Positions 1-8,176 of a DNA stretch of 9,389 bases are shown here, in pieces. Both the position numbers and the translations under genes were made by a program. This DNA comes from Calditrichia bacterium (GTDB taxonomy: Bacteria; Calditrichota; Calditrichia; RBG-13-44-9): contig JALXCH010000012.1 in NCBI GenBank assembly GCA_026991005.1, positions 1 through 9,389 on the forward strand, read 5' to 3'. How positions within the stretch are numbered: the first letter of the stretch is position 1; the number at the start of each line of letters is the position of its first letter. The notes beneath the pieces were generated by a model. The model saw nothing but the letters and a program-made list of their open reading frames with translations. It had not been told where the DNA came from and ran no database searches.

Positions 1-1209
<1,209 letters not shown>

Positions 1210-4194
1210 TTGCGCATTAATTTTGAAGAAAATAAGAAATGGCTGCCCATGGACTTTGTACCGGATTTTGAACCCAAATTTAGCGGATTTCACGATTTGA
1301 TGAAATTCCGCGTCCGCGAGATTTTACTGGTTTCCAGCCTGTACGATGCGTTCGTGCTGGAAGAAGATGGAGGACTGGCCGAGCGTATTTTTAGTGAGTA
1401 CGTGGATCTAAATCTGCACTTTATTCCCCGAATTACCAAAGTTTCTTCGGCGGAGGAAGCTTTCGCCGCACTAAAAAAACGCACCTTCGATCTGGTTATC
1501 ACCATGTCCCGTTTGTCGGATATGAATCCCATTGAGTTTGGCAAACGCGTCAAGGAACTGGATCCGGAAAAAATGGTCATCTTGCTCACCTACGATGTGA
1601 TCGATCCGCTACTGCTATCCCAGATTCGCAAAACCCGAAGCATCGACAAAGTGTTCTTCTGGTCCGGGGAATCGCGCATCCTGCTCTCCATCATCAAATA
1701 TGTGGAAGATTTAAAGAATGTGGAAGATGATGCCCGAGCAGGAGTACAGGTTATTCTGCTGATTGAAGATTCCCCCAAATACTATTCCCTTTTCCTGCCC
1801 ATTATGTACACCATTTTAATGAATCAAACCCGCCAGCTTATTGCCGATGGGGTGAACGATTTGCATCGGATGCTACGTATGCGCGCTCGTCCCAAAATCC
1901 TGCTAGCAGAAAATTATGAAGAGGGAATACGGATTTACGAAAAATACAAACAAAACCTCCTGGGCATTATTTCCGATGTGCGCTTCCCGCGTAAGGGGAA
2001 AATGGATGACGAAGCAGGATTCAAATTGGCGCGGAAAGTAAAGAAAGAAGTTCCGGATTTGCCCATTCTCCTGCAATCGTCCAATCCCGATAACTGCCAG
2101 AAAGCGTACGAATGCGGTGCAGCGTTTCTCAATAAAAATTCTGACAATTTGCTTTCGGAACTGCGCTCCTTCATTCTCTCTAACTTCGGATTCGGAGATT
2201 TTATTTTCCGCCTACCCGATGGTCGGGAAATCGACCGTGCCCGGAATCTGCAGGAGCTGGCCGAGGCAATTTTACGAATTCCCCCGGAAAGCCTGGAGTT
2301 TCATGCGCGGCGCAATCACATCTCTATCTGGTTACGCGCCCGTACCGAATTCCAGCTGGCGGACGAACTGCGTCCCAAAAAGGTCTCCGATTTCGACTCC
2401 ATCGACGATCTGCGCATGTACATCTACAACGCCATTCAGGATTTGCTCAAACAACTCCAATCCGGTGTTATTAAGGATTTTAGCCCCATTTACAAGGATG
2501 TGGAGACTTCCTTTATTCGCATTGGTAAAGGATCGCTGGGAGGCAAAGGACGAAGCATCGCCTTCCTCAACGCCCTGATTGCCAATACTCCCGAATTGCA
2601 GAAGTACCCGGATGTACAAATTAAAACTCCTTACACCTTTGTGCTGGGGAGCGCTATTTACCAGGATTTTCTGGAACGAAACAATTTGCTGGATTTTGCC
2701 CTGAATACCCGGAATGATGAACTAATTGCCCGGCGATTTTTACAGGGAGAATTTCCCGAAGAAATTTTAACCAATCTGGAAAAAGTTCTCCAGCGCTCCC
2801 ACTTTCCCATTGCCGTACGCTCTTCCAGCATTCTGGAAGATTCCCAGCTGCTCCCCTTCGCAGGATTGTACCACACCTATATGCTGCCCAACAATCACCC
2901 CGATAAAGCAGTGCGCCTAAAACAACTGCTGGATGCCATCCGCCTGGTGTACGCTTCGGTGTTTTTCCAGAGTCCGCGGGAATATGTGAAACACACCGAT
3001 TACCGCATCGAAGAAGAAAAAATGGCGGTGATCATTGAACAACTCATCGGGCGGGATTTTGGAGATATTTACTATCCAATTTTATCCGGGGTAGCCCAAT
3101 CTTTCAATTTTTATCCCATCTCCAACATGGAGCCGGAAGAAGGGATTGTGCACCTGGCACTGGGTCTGGGAAAAATCATTGTGGAGGGAGAACAAATTTA
3201 CCGATTTTCGCCGCGCTATCCGCGCATGAATCCACCCTACGGCTCTGCTTTCGAAATTTACCAGAATTCCCAGACCCAATTTTACGCATTGGATCTTTCC
3301 CATCCCAACCTGCAGGTGCAACCGAATGAAGATTTCAGTTTGCGCAAACTTCCCATCTCCCGCGCCGAGAAAGACGGTACCCTCTTTTTTGTAGGAAGTA
3401 CGTACTCCCCGGAGGACGGAACGATTAAAGACACATTAAACATCCCGGGACCCCGGGTCATTACGTTTGCCAATATTCTAAAATACGAGATATTCCCCCT
3501 GGCAGATATTTTGGTGGATTTGCTGGAGATGGGCAAGAAAGCGTTTGGAACCCATGTGGAAATTGAGTTTGCAGCCAATTTGTACCGGGAAAAGAACAGA
3601 CAACCGGAATTTTACCTGTTGCAGATTCGCCCCCTGGTAACGGAGAACGAGGAGACAGTATTTCTGGAAGAAGATGTGCCGGAAGAGCATTTTCTCTGCA
3701 GATCCAACTTTGCTATCGGGAATGGGATTTACCATGAGCTTTACGATCTGGTTTATGTGGATCCCGATACGTTCGATATTTCCAAAAGCCAACAAATTGC
3801 CCGGGAACTGGAGAAAATCAACGAAAAGCTGCGTCGGGAGCAACGGCATTATATTCTGTTGGGATTTGGTCGCTGGGGCACTTCCGATCCCTGGTTGGGG
3901 ATTCCGGTGGAATGGCACCAGGTGTCTCAGGCCAAGGTGATTATTGAATCCACCCTCCAGAATTTTAACGTGGATCCTTCCCACGGAAGCCACTTTTTCC
4001 ATAACTTGATTTCGTTACGTCTCGGTTATTTTTTCATTAAAAATCACAAAAAAGAAGAATTTATCGATTGGGAATGGTTGAAACACCAAAAACCAATGGA
4101 GCAAACACGTTATTTAAAGCACGTACGGTTTGCCCGACCGCTATTGGTTAAAGTACACGGGAAAAGCTCGCGGGGGGTTATTCTGAAACCATAA
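1210..4194 (+). CDS. Double-receiver PEP/pyruvate-binding (PPDK N-terminal-type) protein
   Basis: A 994-residue cytoplasmic protein of unknown precise role, of the type usually named PEP/pyruvate-binding domain protein. Residues about 36-170 form a receiver-like fold (REILLVSSLYD, then FDLVITMSRL), with Met99 where the phosphoacceptor Asp should be. Residues about 179-325 form a second receiver with an apparently complete set: E186/D187, D256 in IISDV, S290/S291 and K309. A family-specific linker (about 326-430) leads to the ATP-grasp domain of PEP synthase/PPDK: GKGSLGGKGRS (439-449), AVRSSSILED (535-544), FAGLY (550-554), EIEF (784-787) and LLQIRPL (803-809). The C-terminal region has LLGFGRWGTSDPWLGIP (883-899) and GSHFFHNL (926-933). 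I see no phosphohistidine TSHA-type swivel motif and no PEP barrel, so a full PEP synthase reaction is unlikely; ATP-dependent phosphotransfer under receiver control is inference. The start is TTG at 1210, just after an in-frame TAA at 1204. ATG at 1249 is the alternative. Neither has a good ribosome binding site. Confidence 0.88.
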   Translation: MRINFEENKKWLPMDFVPDFEPKFSGFHDLMKFRVREILLVSSLYDAFVLEEDGGLAERIFSEYVDLNLHFIPRITKVSSAEEAFAALKKRTFDLVITMSRLSDMNPIEFGKRVKELDPEKMVILLTYDVIDPLLLSQIRKTRSIDKVFFWSGESRILLSIIKYVEDLKNVEDDARAGVQVILLIEDSPKYYSLFLPIMYTILMNQTRQLIADGVNDLHRMLRMRARPKILLAENYEEGIRIYEKYKQNLLGIISDVRFPRKGKMDDEAGFKLARKVKKEVPDLPILLQSSNPDNCQKAYECGAAFLNKNSDNLLSELRSFILSNFGFGDFIFRLPDGREIDRARNLQELAEAILRIPPESLEFHARRNHISIWLRARTEFQLADELRPKKVSDFDSIDDLRMYIYNAIQDLLKQLQSGVIKDFSPIYKDVETSFIRIGKGSLGGKGRSIAFLNALIANTPELQKYPDVQIKTPYTFVLGSAIYQDFLERNNLLDFALNTRNDELIARRFLQGEFPEEILTNLEKVLQRSHFPIAVRSSSILEDSQLLPFAGLYHTYMLPNNHPDKAVRLKQLLDAIRLVYASVFFQSPREYVKHTDYRIEEEKMAVIIEQLIGRDFGDIYYPILSGVAQSFNFYPISNMEPEEGIVHLALGLGKIIVEGEQIYRFSPRYPRMNPPYGSAFEIYQNSQTQFYALDLSHPNLQVQPNEDFSLRKLPISRAEKDGTLFFVGSTYSPEDGTIKDTLNIPGPRVITFANILKYEIFPLADILVDLLEMGKKAFGTHVEIEFAANLYREKNRQPEFYLLQIRPLVTENEETVFLEEDVPEEHFLCRSNFAIGNGIYHELYDLVYVDPDTFDISKSQQIARELEKINEKLRREQRHYILLGFGRWGTSDPWLGIPVEWHQVSQAKVIIESTLQNFNVDPSHGSHFFHNLISLRLGYFFIKNHKKEEFIDWEWLKHQKPMEQTRYLKHVRFARPLLVKVHGKSSRGVILKP

Positions 4195-4217
4195 AAATGG
4201 GGAAGTGTGTGAAATAG

Positions 4218-4285
4218 GTCAAGATCCGAATCAAGGAAAGGGTGCAACTACCAAATCTCCTTTAATAAATCTGGCTACGATTCAT
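4218..4285 (-). pseudogene. Decayed PemK/MazF-type toxin, N-terminal remnant
   Basis: On the minus strand, 4269-4234 reads FIKGDLVVAPFP. This matches the conserved opening of PemK/MazF mRNA-cleaving toxins, typically GDIVLVPFPFSDLSG. A TGA follows directly, but shifting by one base gives SDLD at 4229-4218, exactly what the family has next. The likely history is one extra base in the codon for the following Phe. A second frame change would link the ATG at 4285 (MNRSQI) to the FIKGD frame. Homology ends near 4215, 20 bases past the stop of the upstream convergent gene, so most of the roughly 110-residue toxin is missing. Antitoxin-like residues precede it. The motif is short, so chance cannot be excluded; the in-order continuation after the frameshift is the main support. 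Confidence 0.45.
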
Positions 4286-4361
4286 CTTCCTGGGGAAGCA
4301 GCCCATTTTTGAAAACGTTTCGCTCCGGTATGGTCATCTGTAACCCTGCTTTGGCATTTAT
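4275..4361 (-). pseudogene. Possible antitoxin C-terminal remnant
   Basis: A minus-strand frame, open from just after the stop at 4362-4364, ends at a TAG at 4275-4277. It reads INAKAGLQ followed by MTIPERNVFKNGLLPQEDES. The composition looks protein-like, with a charged C-terminal tail, and the DNA is richer in G and C than the flank. It lies immediately before the toxin-like remnant at 4218-4285, the usual antitoxin-then-toxin order, and its stop overlaps the possible toxin ATG at 4285. No start codon or N-terminal DNA-binding part is seen upstream, so this would be only the tail of a gene. The identity depends on the toxin assignment, since the fragment alone is too short to name. An ATG at 4337 could give a 20-residue peptide. 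Confidence 0.3.
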
Positions 4362-4922
4362 TTACTCAAAAAAGGGAAAAACCACCTTTTAATCAACAAT
4401 TTATTCATTTTACCCAAATTTTGAATAAAGGATAAAAATACAAAGAATAAATGTCCCGCTTTTTAGCTCCAATTTCATCCTTCAATCTAAATCTATTAGC
4501 GCTTTATTAAAATGAACATACTTCCCGATCTTTCTGCCTTGATTAAAAATTCATTAATGACGCAATTTCTGATTATGCTGAATTTTTCCTTTTTCCTGAC
4601 AGAAATGCATATTTTAAACTAATTCTGGGTAAACATCTACCTGTTTGATAATTTTCGCTCGCTTTTTGCCTTAATGGAAATATAAGTATGAATAGAAAAG
4701 GTTAAAACTTCTTTTCACCATTTTGGTAATTTTTTCTATGTGTAGTTCGTTAGTTATTAAAGGGTTAGAAGAATATTCTCACGAATTTAGGTATATATAT
4801 AACAACTGATTACTCTATTAAAAATGTCTGAATACCTCTTGCTTTGAGCAGGGATTATTCTTATGGTGAGGGCAAAGGGGGAAATCGCTCCCTGAAAAAA
4901 TCGCTTAAAAAGGGGGAAGCCT
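4362..4922. other. AT-rich gap, no intact gene
   Basis: These 561 bases are strongly AT-rich with stop codons in all frames. I see no tRNA, no clear terminator and no recognisable protein. The longest small frame I noted is 36 codons at 4512-4622 (plus) without a ribosome binding site. The left end adjoins the toxin-antitoxin remnant, so part of this gap may be further decayed DNA of the same origin. The right end supplies the leader of the gene at 4923. Confidence 0.55.
4874..4918 (+). repeat. Short interleaved direct repeats in the leader of the SDR gene
   Basis: AAAGGGGGAA occurs at 4874-4883 and again at 4909-4918. AAATCGCT occurs at 4882-4889 and 4898-4905. The second AAAGGGGGAA contains the ribosome binding site of the ATG at 4923 (AGGGGG ends six bases before it). 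A tandem partial duplication would explain the pattern. The first copy lies before an in-frame TGA at 4893, so it cannot serve a longer version of the same gene. Confidence 0.4.
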
Positions 4923-5852
4923 ATGCAGACAATTCTGGGTGCCGGGGGTGCAATTGGAGTACAACTGGCAAAAGCGTTAACACGATACACTAAAAAGATA
5001 CGTCTGGTAAGTCGTCATCCCCAAAAGGTGAATGATGACGATCTTCTTTTTGCCGCCGATTTAACCCGGAGGGAGGCGGTGGTAAAAGCGGTTGAAGGAT
5101 CGGAGGTGGTTTATTTAACCGTGGGATTACCCTACCGGACGAAGATCTGGGAGGCAGAGTGGCCGGTGATTATGGAGAATGTAATCCGGGCATGCCAGCA
5201 AGTTGGTGCTCGCCTGGTTTTCTTTGACAATGTGTACATGTACGATCCGCAATACCTCTCTGGCATGACCGAAGACACCCCGATGCGTCCTGTAAGCAGA
5301 AAAGGGCGGGTGCGGGCCCGAATAGCAGAAATGCTGATGAAGGAAATGGAAGCGGGAAATTTACAGGTCGCCATTGCCCGCTCGGCGGATTTTTATGGCC
5401 CGTCGATTTCCCGTACCAGCATCCTTACCGAAACCGTATTCAACAACTTCCACTGGGGCAAAAAAGCTTACTGGTTTTCCTCGGTAGATTACTACCATTC
5501 TTTTACTTACACTCCGGATGCCGGGAAAGCATTGGCACTGCTGGGAAACACTCCTGAGGCTTTCAATCAGGTGTGGCATTTACCCACCGCTGCTCCTCCT
5601 TTAACCGGTAAAGCCTGGATCGAAACTATTGCCCGGGAAATGAATGTGGAACCGAAATATCAAATAGTGACCCGCTTCATGCTCCGTGTGCTGGGATGGT
5701 TTAACCCCATCATGAAAGAATTACTGGAAATGATGTACCAGTACGAAAACGATTACATATTCGATAGCCAAAAATTTGAAAACTATTTCCAGTTTTCTCC
5801 AACACCTTATGAGGTGGGCATTCGGGAAATTGTAGAAACCGATTATCAATAA
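4923..5852 (+). CDS. Atypical NAD(P)-binding SDR / epimerase-dehydratase-like protein
   Basis: A 309-residue cytoplasmic protein of the extended/atypical short-chain dehydrogenase superfamily; substrate unknown. It opens directly with the Rossmann strand and glycine motif GAGGAIG (6-12). LVSRHP (28-33) follows, with Arg31 in a position often linked to NADP binding, then D46 after the third strand and the YLTVGLPY loop (64-71). FFDNVYMYD (100-108) and ARSADFYGP (152-160) are the family's usual active-site strand and proline-turn motifs. Where classical members have YxxxK, this one has K127xxxR131 in RKGRVRAR, so the standard Tyr/Lys pair is missing, as in atypical SDRs that act as binding or regulatory proteins or use other chemistry. 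The start is well supported by AGGGGG six bases before the ATG and an in-frame TGA upstream at 4893. It stands alone between two non-coding gaps. No specific enzyme name is justified. Confidence 0.85.
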   Translation: MQTILGAGGAIGVQLAKALTRYTKKIRLVSRHPQKVNDDDLLFAADLTRREAVVKAVEGSEVVYLTVGLPYRTKIWEAEWPVIMENVIRACQQVGARLVFFDNVYMYDPQYLSGMTEDTPMRPVSRKGRVRARIAEMLMKEMEAGNLQVAIARSADFYGPSISRTSILTETVFNNFHWGKKAYWFSSVDYYHSFTYTPDAGKALALLGNTPEAFNQVWHLPTAAPPLTGKAWIETIAREMNVEPKYQIVTRFMLRVLGWFNPIMKELLEMMYQYENDYIFDSQKFENYFQFSPTPYEVGIREIVETDYQ

Positions 5853-6069
5853 GCCGATCTGGTAAACTATTCTTTTGGAGGTTGTGTTATAAAGCACCAG
5901 AATTGGAAATTCAGGTTTTATTCTACTTCAAAGATAAAAGCAAAAAAGGCAATTTTTTCTACCTATTAAAAATTAGGAGACGAAGGAAATCATTGCAAAA
6001 AGACCCATTGAATTCATAAATAAAATTGAGTAATTTAAAATCAATAGTTTAAAATTTATATGAATGCTC

Positions 6070-6075
6070 TATAAT
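6070..6075 (+). promoter_or_regulatory. Candidate -10 box of the restriction-modification operon
   Basis: A perfect TATAAT lies 20 bases before the methyltransferase ATG at 6096, in an AT-rich gap with no competing gene. The -35 region (6046-6052, around AGTTTAA) is a poor match. If used, transcripts would start near 6082 and carry a leader of only about a dozen bases. That agrees with the absence of a ribosome binding site before this ATG. Confidence 0.3.
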
Positions 6076-6095
6076 TAACGTAGGTACTTTTTGAA

Positions 6096-7412
6096 ATGAA
6101 AACGAAACATATCTGCATTATCGGTGATTCCCGTGAAATGAAGGAAGTTCAGGATGAATCGGTGCATCTGGTGGTTACCTCACCCCCTTATTGGCAACTT
6201 AAAGACTATGGAGTGGAAGAACAGATTGGTTTTAATGATTCATATGAAGAATATATTAATAATTTGAATCTTGTGTGGAAGGAATGCTACCGAGTTTTAC
6301 ATCCCGGCTGTAAGCTGGTGGTAAATATTGGGGACCAGTTTGCTCGTTCTGTTTATTACGGGCGGTACAAGGTGATTCCTATTCGCACGGAAATTATCAA
6401 GTTTTGCGAAACAATCGGGTTCGATTATATGGGTTCGATCATCTGGCAAAAGAAAACGACCATGAATACCACAGGCGGTGCTTCGGTGATGGGCTCGTAT
6501 CCTTATCCCCGAAATGGGATTGTGGAAATCGATTATGAATTTATCTTAATTTTCAAAAAACCGGGTAAATCGCCGACCGTTTCCAGAGAAATAAAGGAAA
6601 AATCGCGTCTTTCCAAAGAAAAGTGGAAAACGTATTTTTCGGGACACTGGTACTTTAATGGAGAAAGGCAGGATAATCATATTGCGATGTTTCCTCTGGA
6701 ACTACCCAAACGAATTATAGAAATGTTCTCGTTTGTGGGAGAGACCGTGTTGGATCCGTTCCTGGGGAGCGGAACCACTTCTCTGGCAGCTATGATTACC
6801 CAAAGAAATTCTATTGGATATGAAATCAATGAAAAATTTTTACCGATTATACGGGATAAACTGGAAAAGCATAATATTCCTCTTTACAAGAACGAAATAG
6901 AATATCGCAAACAAATCCTTCCTCCCACTGATTGGAAAGAGGAAATTCTTAAGTTACCTTACATTTTTAAAGATCCGGTTAAGTTTGATAAAAAAATCGA
7001 TCCAAAAAAGTTGAAATTTGGTTCTAAAATTGGTCTGGAAGATCAACAATCCCAGTATAAAGAGGAATATTATTCTGTTAAGGAGATTATAGCACCAAAT
7101 TTATTGAGACTCAACACAGGTATCATTGTTCGATTGTTGGGTGTAAAAGAGAATGCAGATAAACGAACACAAGCAATAGAATTTTTAAGAAAAAAAGTTG
7201 GGAAAGGAAGGATATTCCTGAAATTCGATGAACAAAAATATGATGAGAATAATCATCTACTCGCATATGTTTATATGAAAAATAAAACGTTTATCAATGC
7301 CCATTTGATTAAACATGGATATGCCGTAGTGGATCTGGGAATTCCGTTTCGGTACCAGGCAAAATTCATGAAATTACGTAAGGAAATGATTCTGGATGAA
7401 AAAGAAAATTAA
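6096..7412 (+). CDS. Type II DNA methyltransferase (TSPPY, beta class) with C-terminal SNase-like domain
   Basis: A 438-residue protein that should transfer a methyl group from S-adenosylmethionine to DNA and protect host sites from the endonuclease encoded next. The catalytic motif TSPPYW (28-33) comes before the SAM-binding motif DPFLGSGTT (220-228), the order of beta-class enzymes; TSPPY usually indicates N4-cytosine methylation. YEIN (242-245) is the next SAM-site acidic strand. The roughly 190 residues between motifs hold the presumed target recognition region. Residues about 325-438 are an addition resembling a staphylococcal-nuclease fold: TGIIVRLLGV (341-350), HLLAYVYM (387-394) and FINAHLIKHGYAVV (399-412). 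Aligned by eye, Arg35 of the model nuclease is kept (R346), but Asp21, Asp40, Glu43 and Arg87 become P334, K351, A354 and H387, so cleavage is unlikely and DNA binding more plausible. The gene overlaps the endonuclease gene by 17 bases. No ribosome binding site is seen at the ATG. Confidence 0.93.
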   Translation: MKTKHICIIGDSREMKEVQDESVHLVVTSPPYWQLKDYGVEEQIGFNDSYEEYINNLNLVWKECYRVLHPGCKLVVNIGDQFARSVYYGRYKVIPIRTEIIKFCETIGFDYMGSIIWQKKTTMNTTGGASVMGSYPYPRNGIVEIDYEFILIFKKPGKSPTVSREIKEKSRLSKEKWKTYFSGHWYFNGERQDNHIAMFPLELPKRIIEMFSFVGETVLDPFLGSGTTSLAAMITQRNSIGYEINEKFLPIIRDKLEKHNIPLYKNEIEYRKQILPPTDWKEEILKLPYIFKDPVKFDKKIDPKKLKFGSKIGLEDQQSQYKEEYYSVKEIIAPNLLRLNTGIIVRLLGVKENADKRTQAIEFLRKKVGKGRIFLKFDEQKYDENNHLLAYVYMKNKTFINAHLIKHGYAVVDLGIPFRYQAKFMKLRKEMILDEKEN

Positions 7413-8007
7413 GATTTCTAATGAAGAAATTAAAGAATTGCTGGGTGCGCCCCAATTTGATTTCCCTAAATATTCTACCCAGATCATCAATCTGGCTAAT
7501 CGGAATGCCCGGGGTACCAGACCCAATGTGGTTGGGCAAATGAGTGAATTAATTCAGGAATTCCCGGATTATACAATTCAGGAATGGGAAAAGTGGTATC
7601 TAACTAACTATCCGGATGCTATAAAAGAAGCAACGGATAGAATTATGGCTATGATTGAGAATTTTAGAGATGTGATTATGAGAATTGATCGGGACCTTGT
7701 TGAAAAATGGGTTATTGATCTGGTTATCGTAAAGACGTTTACGGGATTGCGTTTCCAGGAAGCTGTTTTAGGTAAACTATCCCGCATTTTTGGGGTTACA
7801 TACCGACTTGCCAATCCAGAAGAAGAATCAAAGGGAATAGATGGTTATTTAGGAAAGGTTCCCATAAGTATTAAACCAGACACGTACAAAATTAAACAAA
7901 ATTTAAGTGAAGGAATTGAGGTTGCCATAGTTTATTATCAAAAGGTTAAAGATGGAATAACGCTGGATATTTCTATGCTACCCGAAAAATTTTTGTCGGA
8001 TTTTTAA
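7396..8007 (+). CDS. MjaI-family type II restriction endonuclease
   Basis: A 203-residue endonuclease expected to cut unmethylated DNA. The N-terminal half carries the family signature NLANRNARGTRPNVVGQMSE (residues 32-51), a run ending in WYLTNYPDAIKEATDRI and a WVIDLVIVKTFTGL helix-strand. The probable PD-(D/E)xK site is E143/E144, D149 in GIDGY, and S158-I159-K160 in the ISIKPDTY strand (157-164). The founding enzyme MjaI cuts CTAG, and its partner is an N4-cytosine methylase, matching the TSPPY enzyme here; CTAG specificity for this protein is inference. The ATG lies inside the last codons of the methyltransferase (17-base overlap) with AAGGA about ten bases upstream, so translation is probably coupled and the methylase made first. 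The frame is intact with no missing motif, suggesting an active system. Confidence 0.9.
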   Translation: MKKKIKISNEEIKELLGAPQFDFPKYSTQIINLANRNARGTRPNVVGQMSELIQEFPDYTIQEWEKWYLTNYPDAIKEATDRIMAMIENFRDVIMRIDRDLVEKWVIDLVIVKTFTGLRFQEAVLGKLSRIFGVTYRLANPEEESKGIDGYLGKVPISIKPDTYKIKQNLSEGIEVAIVYYQKVKDGITLDISMLPEKFLSDF

Positions 8008-8176
8008 ATAAGTCGTCGTTTTGCTTGGAGAATGTGGTTAAAAGGAATTAATATCAATAAAAATTTTATCCCGCAAATTGAAATCTTGAATATGGTAGTA
8101 AAAATACAATTCGCCTAATCAGTAAAATAGAAAAGCTCATTTTTTACTCTAATTTCGCCTTTACAATTCTTCCCCC
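8008..8176. other. Short convergent intergenic region
   Basis: These 169 AT-rich bases lie between the endonuclease (plus) and the crotonase-family gene (minus), whose ends face each other. Terminators for both are expected here, but only a weak AT-only inverted repeat (AGTAAAA at 8121-8127, TTTTACT at 8142-8148) is seen. No gene is visible. Confidence 0.5.

Noticed and set aside
3478..4002. A 174-codon open frame antisense to the PEP-binding protein gene
   Set aside because: It lies wholly opposite a clearly coding, motif-bearing gene and shows no motif of its own; a shadow frame.
4373..4391. AAAAGG...CCTTTT hairpin as terminator of the PEP-binding protein gene
   Set aside because: A six-pair AT-rich stem about 180 bases past the stop, with no proper T run after it.
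4512..4622. A 36-codon hydrophobic small open frame (begins MNILPDLSAL)
   Set aside because: It has no ribosome binding site, and AT-rich DNA readily gives short Phe/Leu/Ile-rich frames.
5877..6019. GGAGGTTGT at 5877-5885, identical to the ribosome binding site region at 9340-9348, followed by a 45-codon frame
   Set aside because: The frame's TTG directly abuts GGAGG with no spacing, the nearby GTG frame stops after two codons, and the product is lysine-rich and unrecognised. A nine-base match alone is weak evidence.
8121..8148. Inverted repeat AGTAAAA/TTTTACT as a bidirectional terminator
   Set aside because: The stem is only seven mostly A-T pairs with a 14-base loop, too weak to call.
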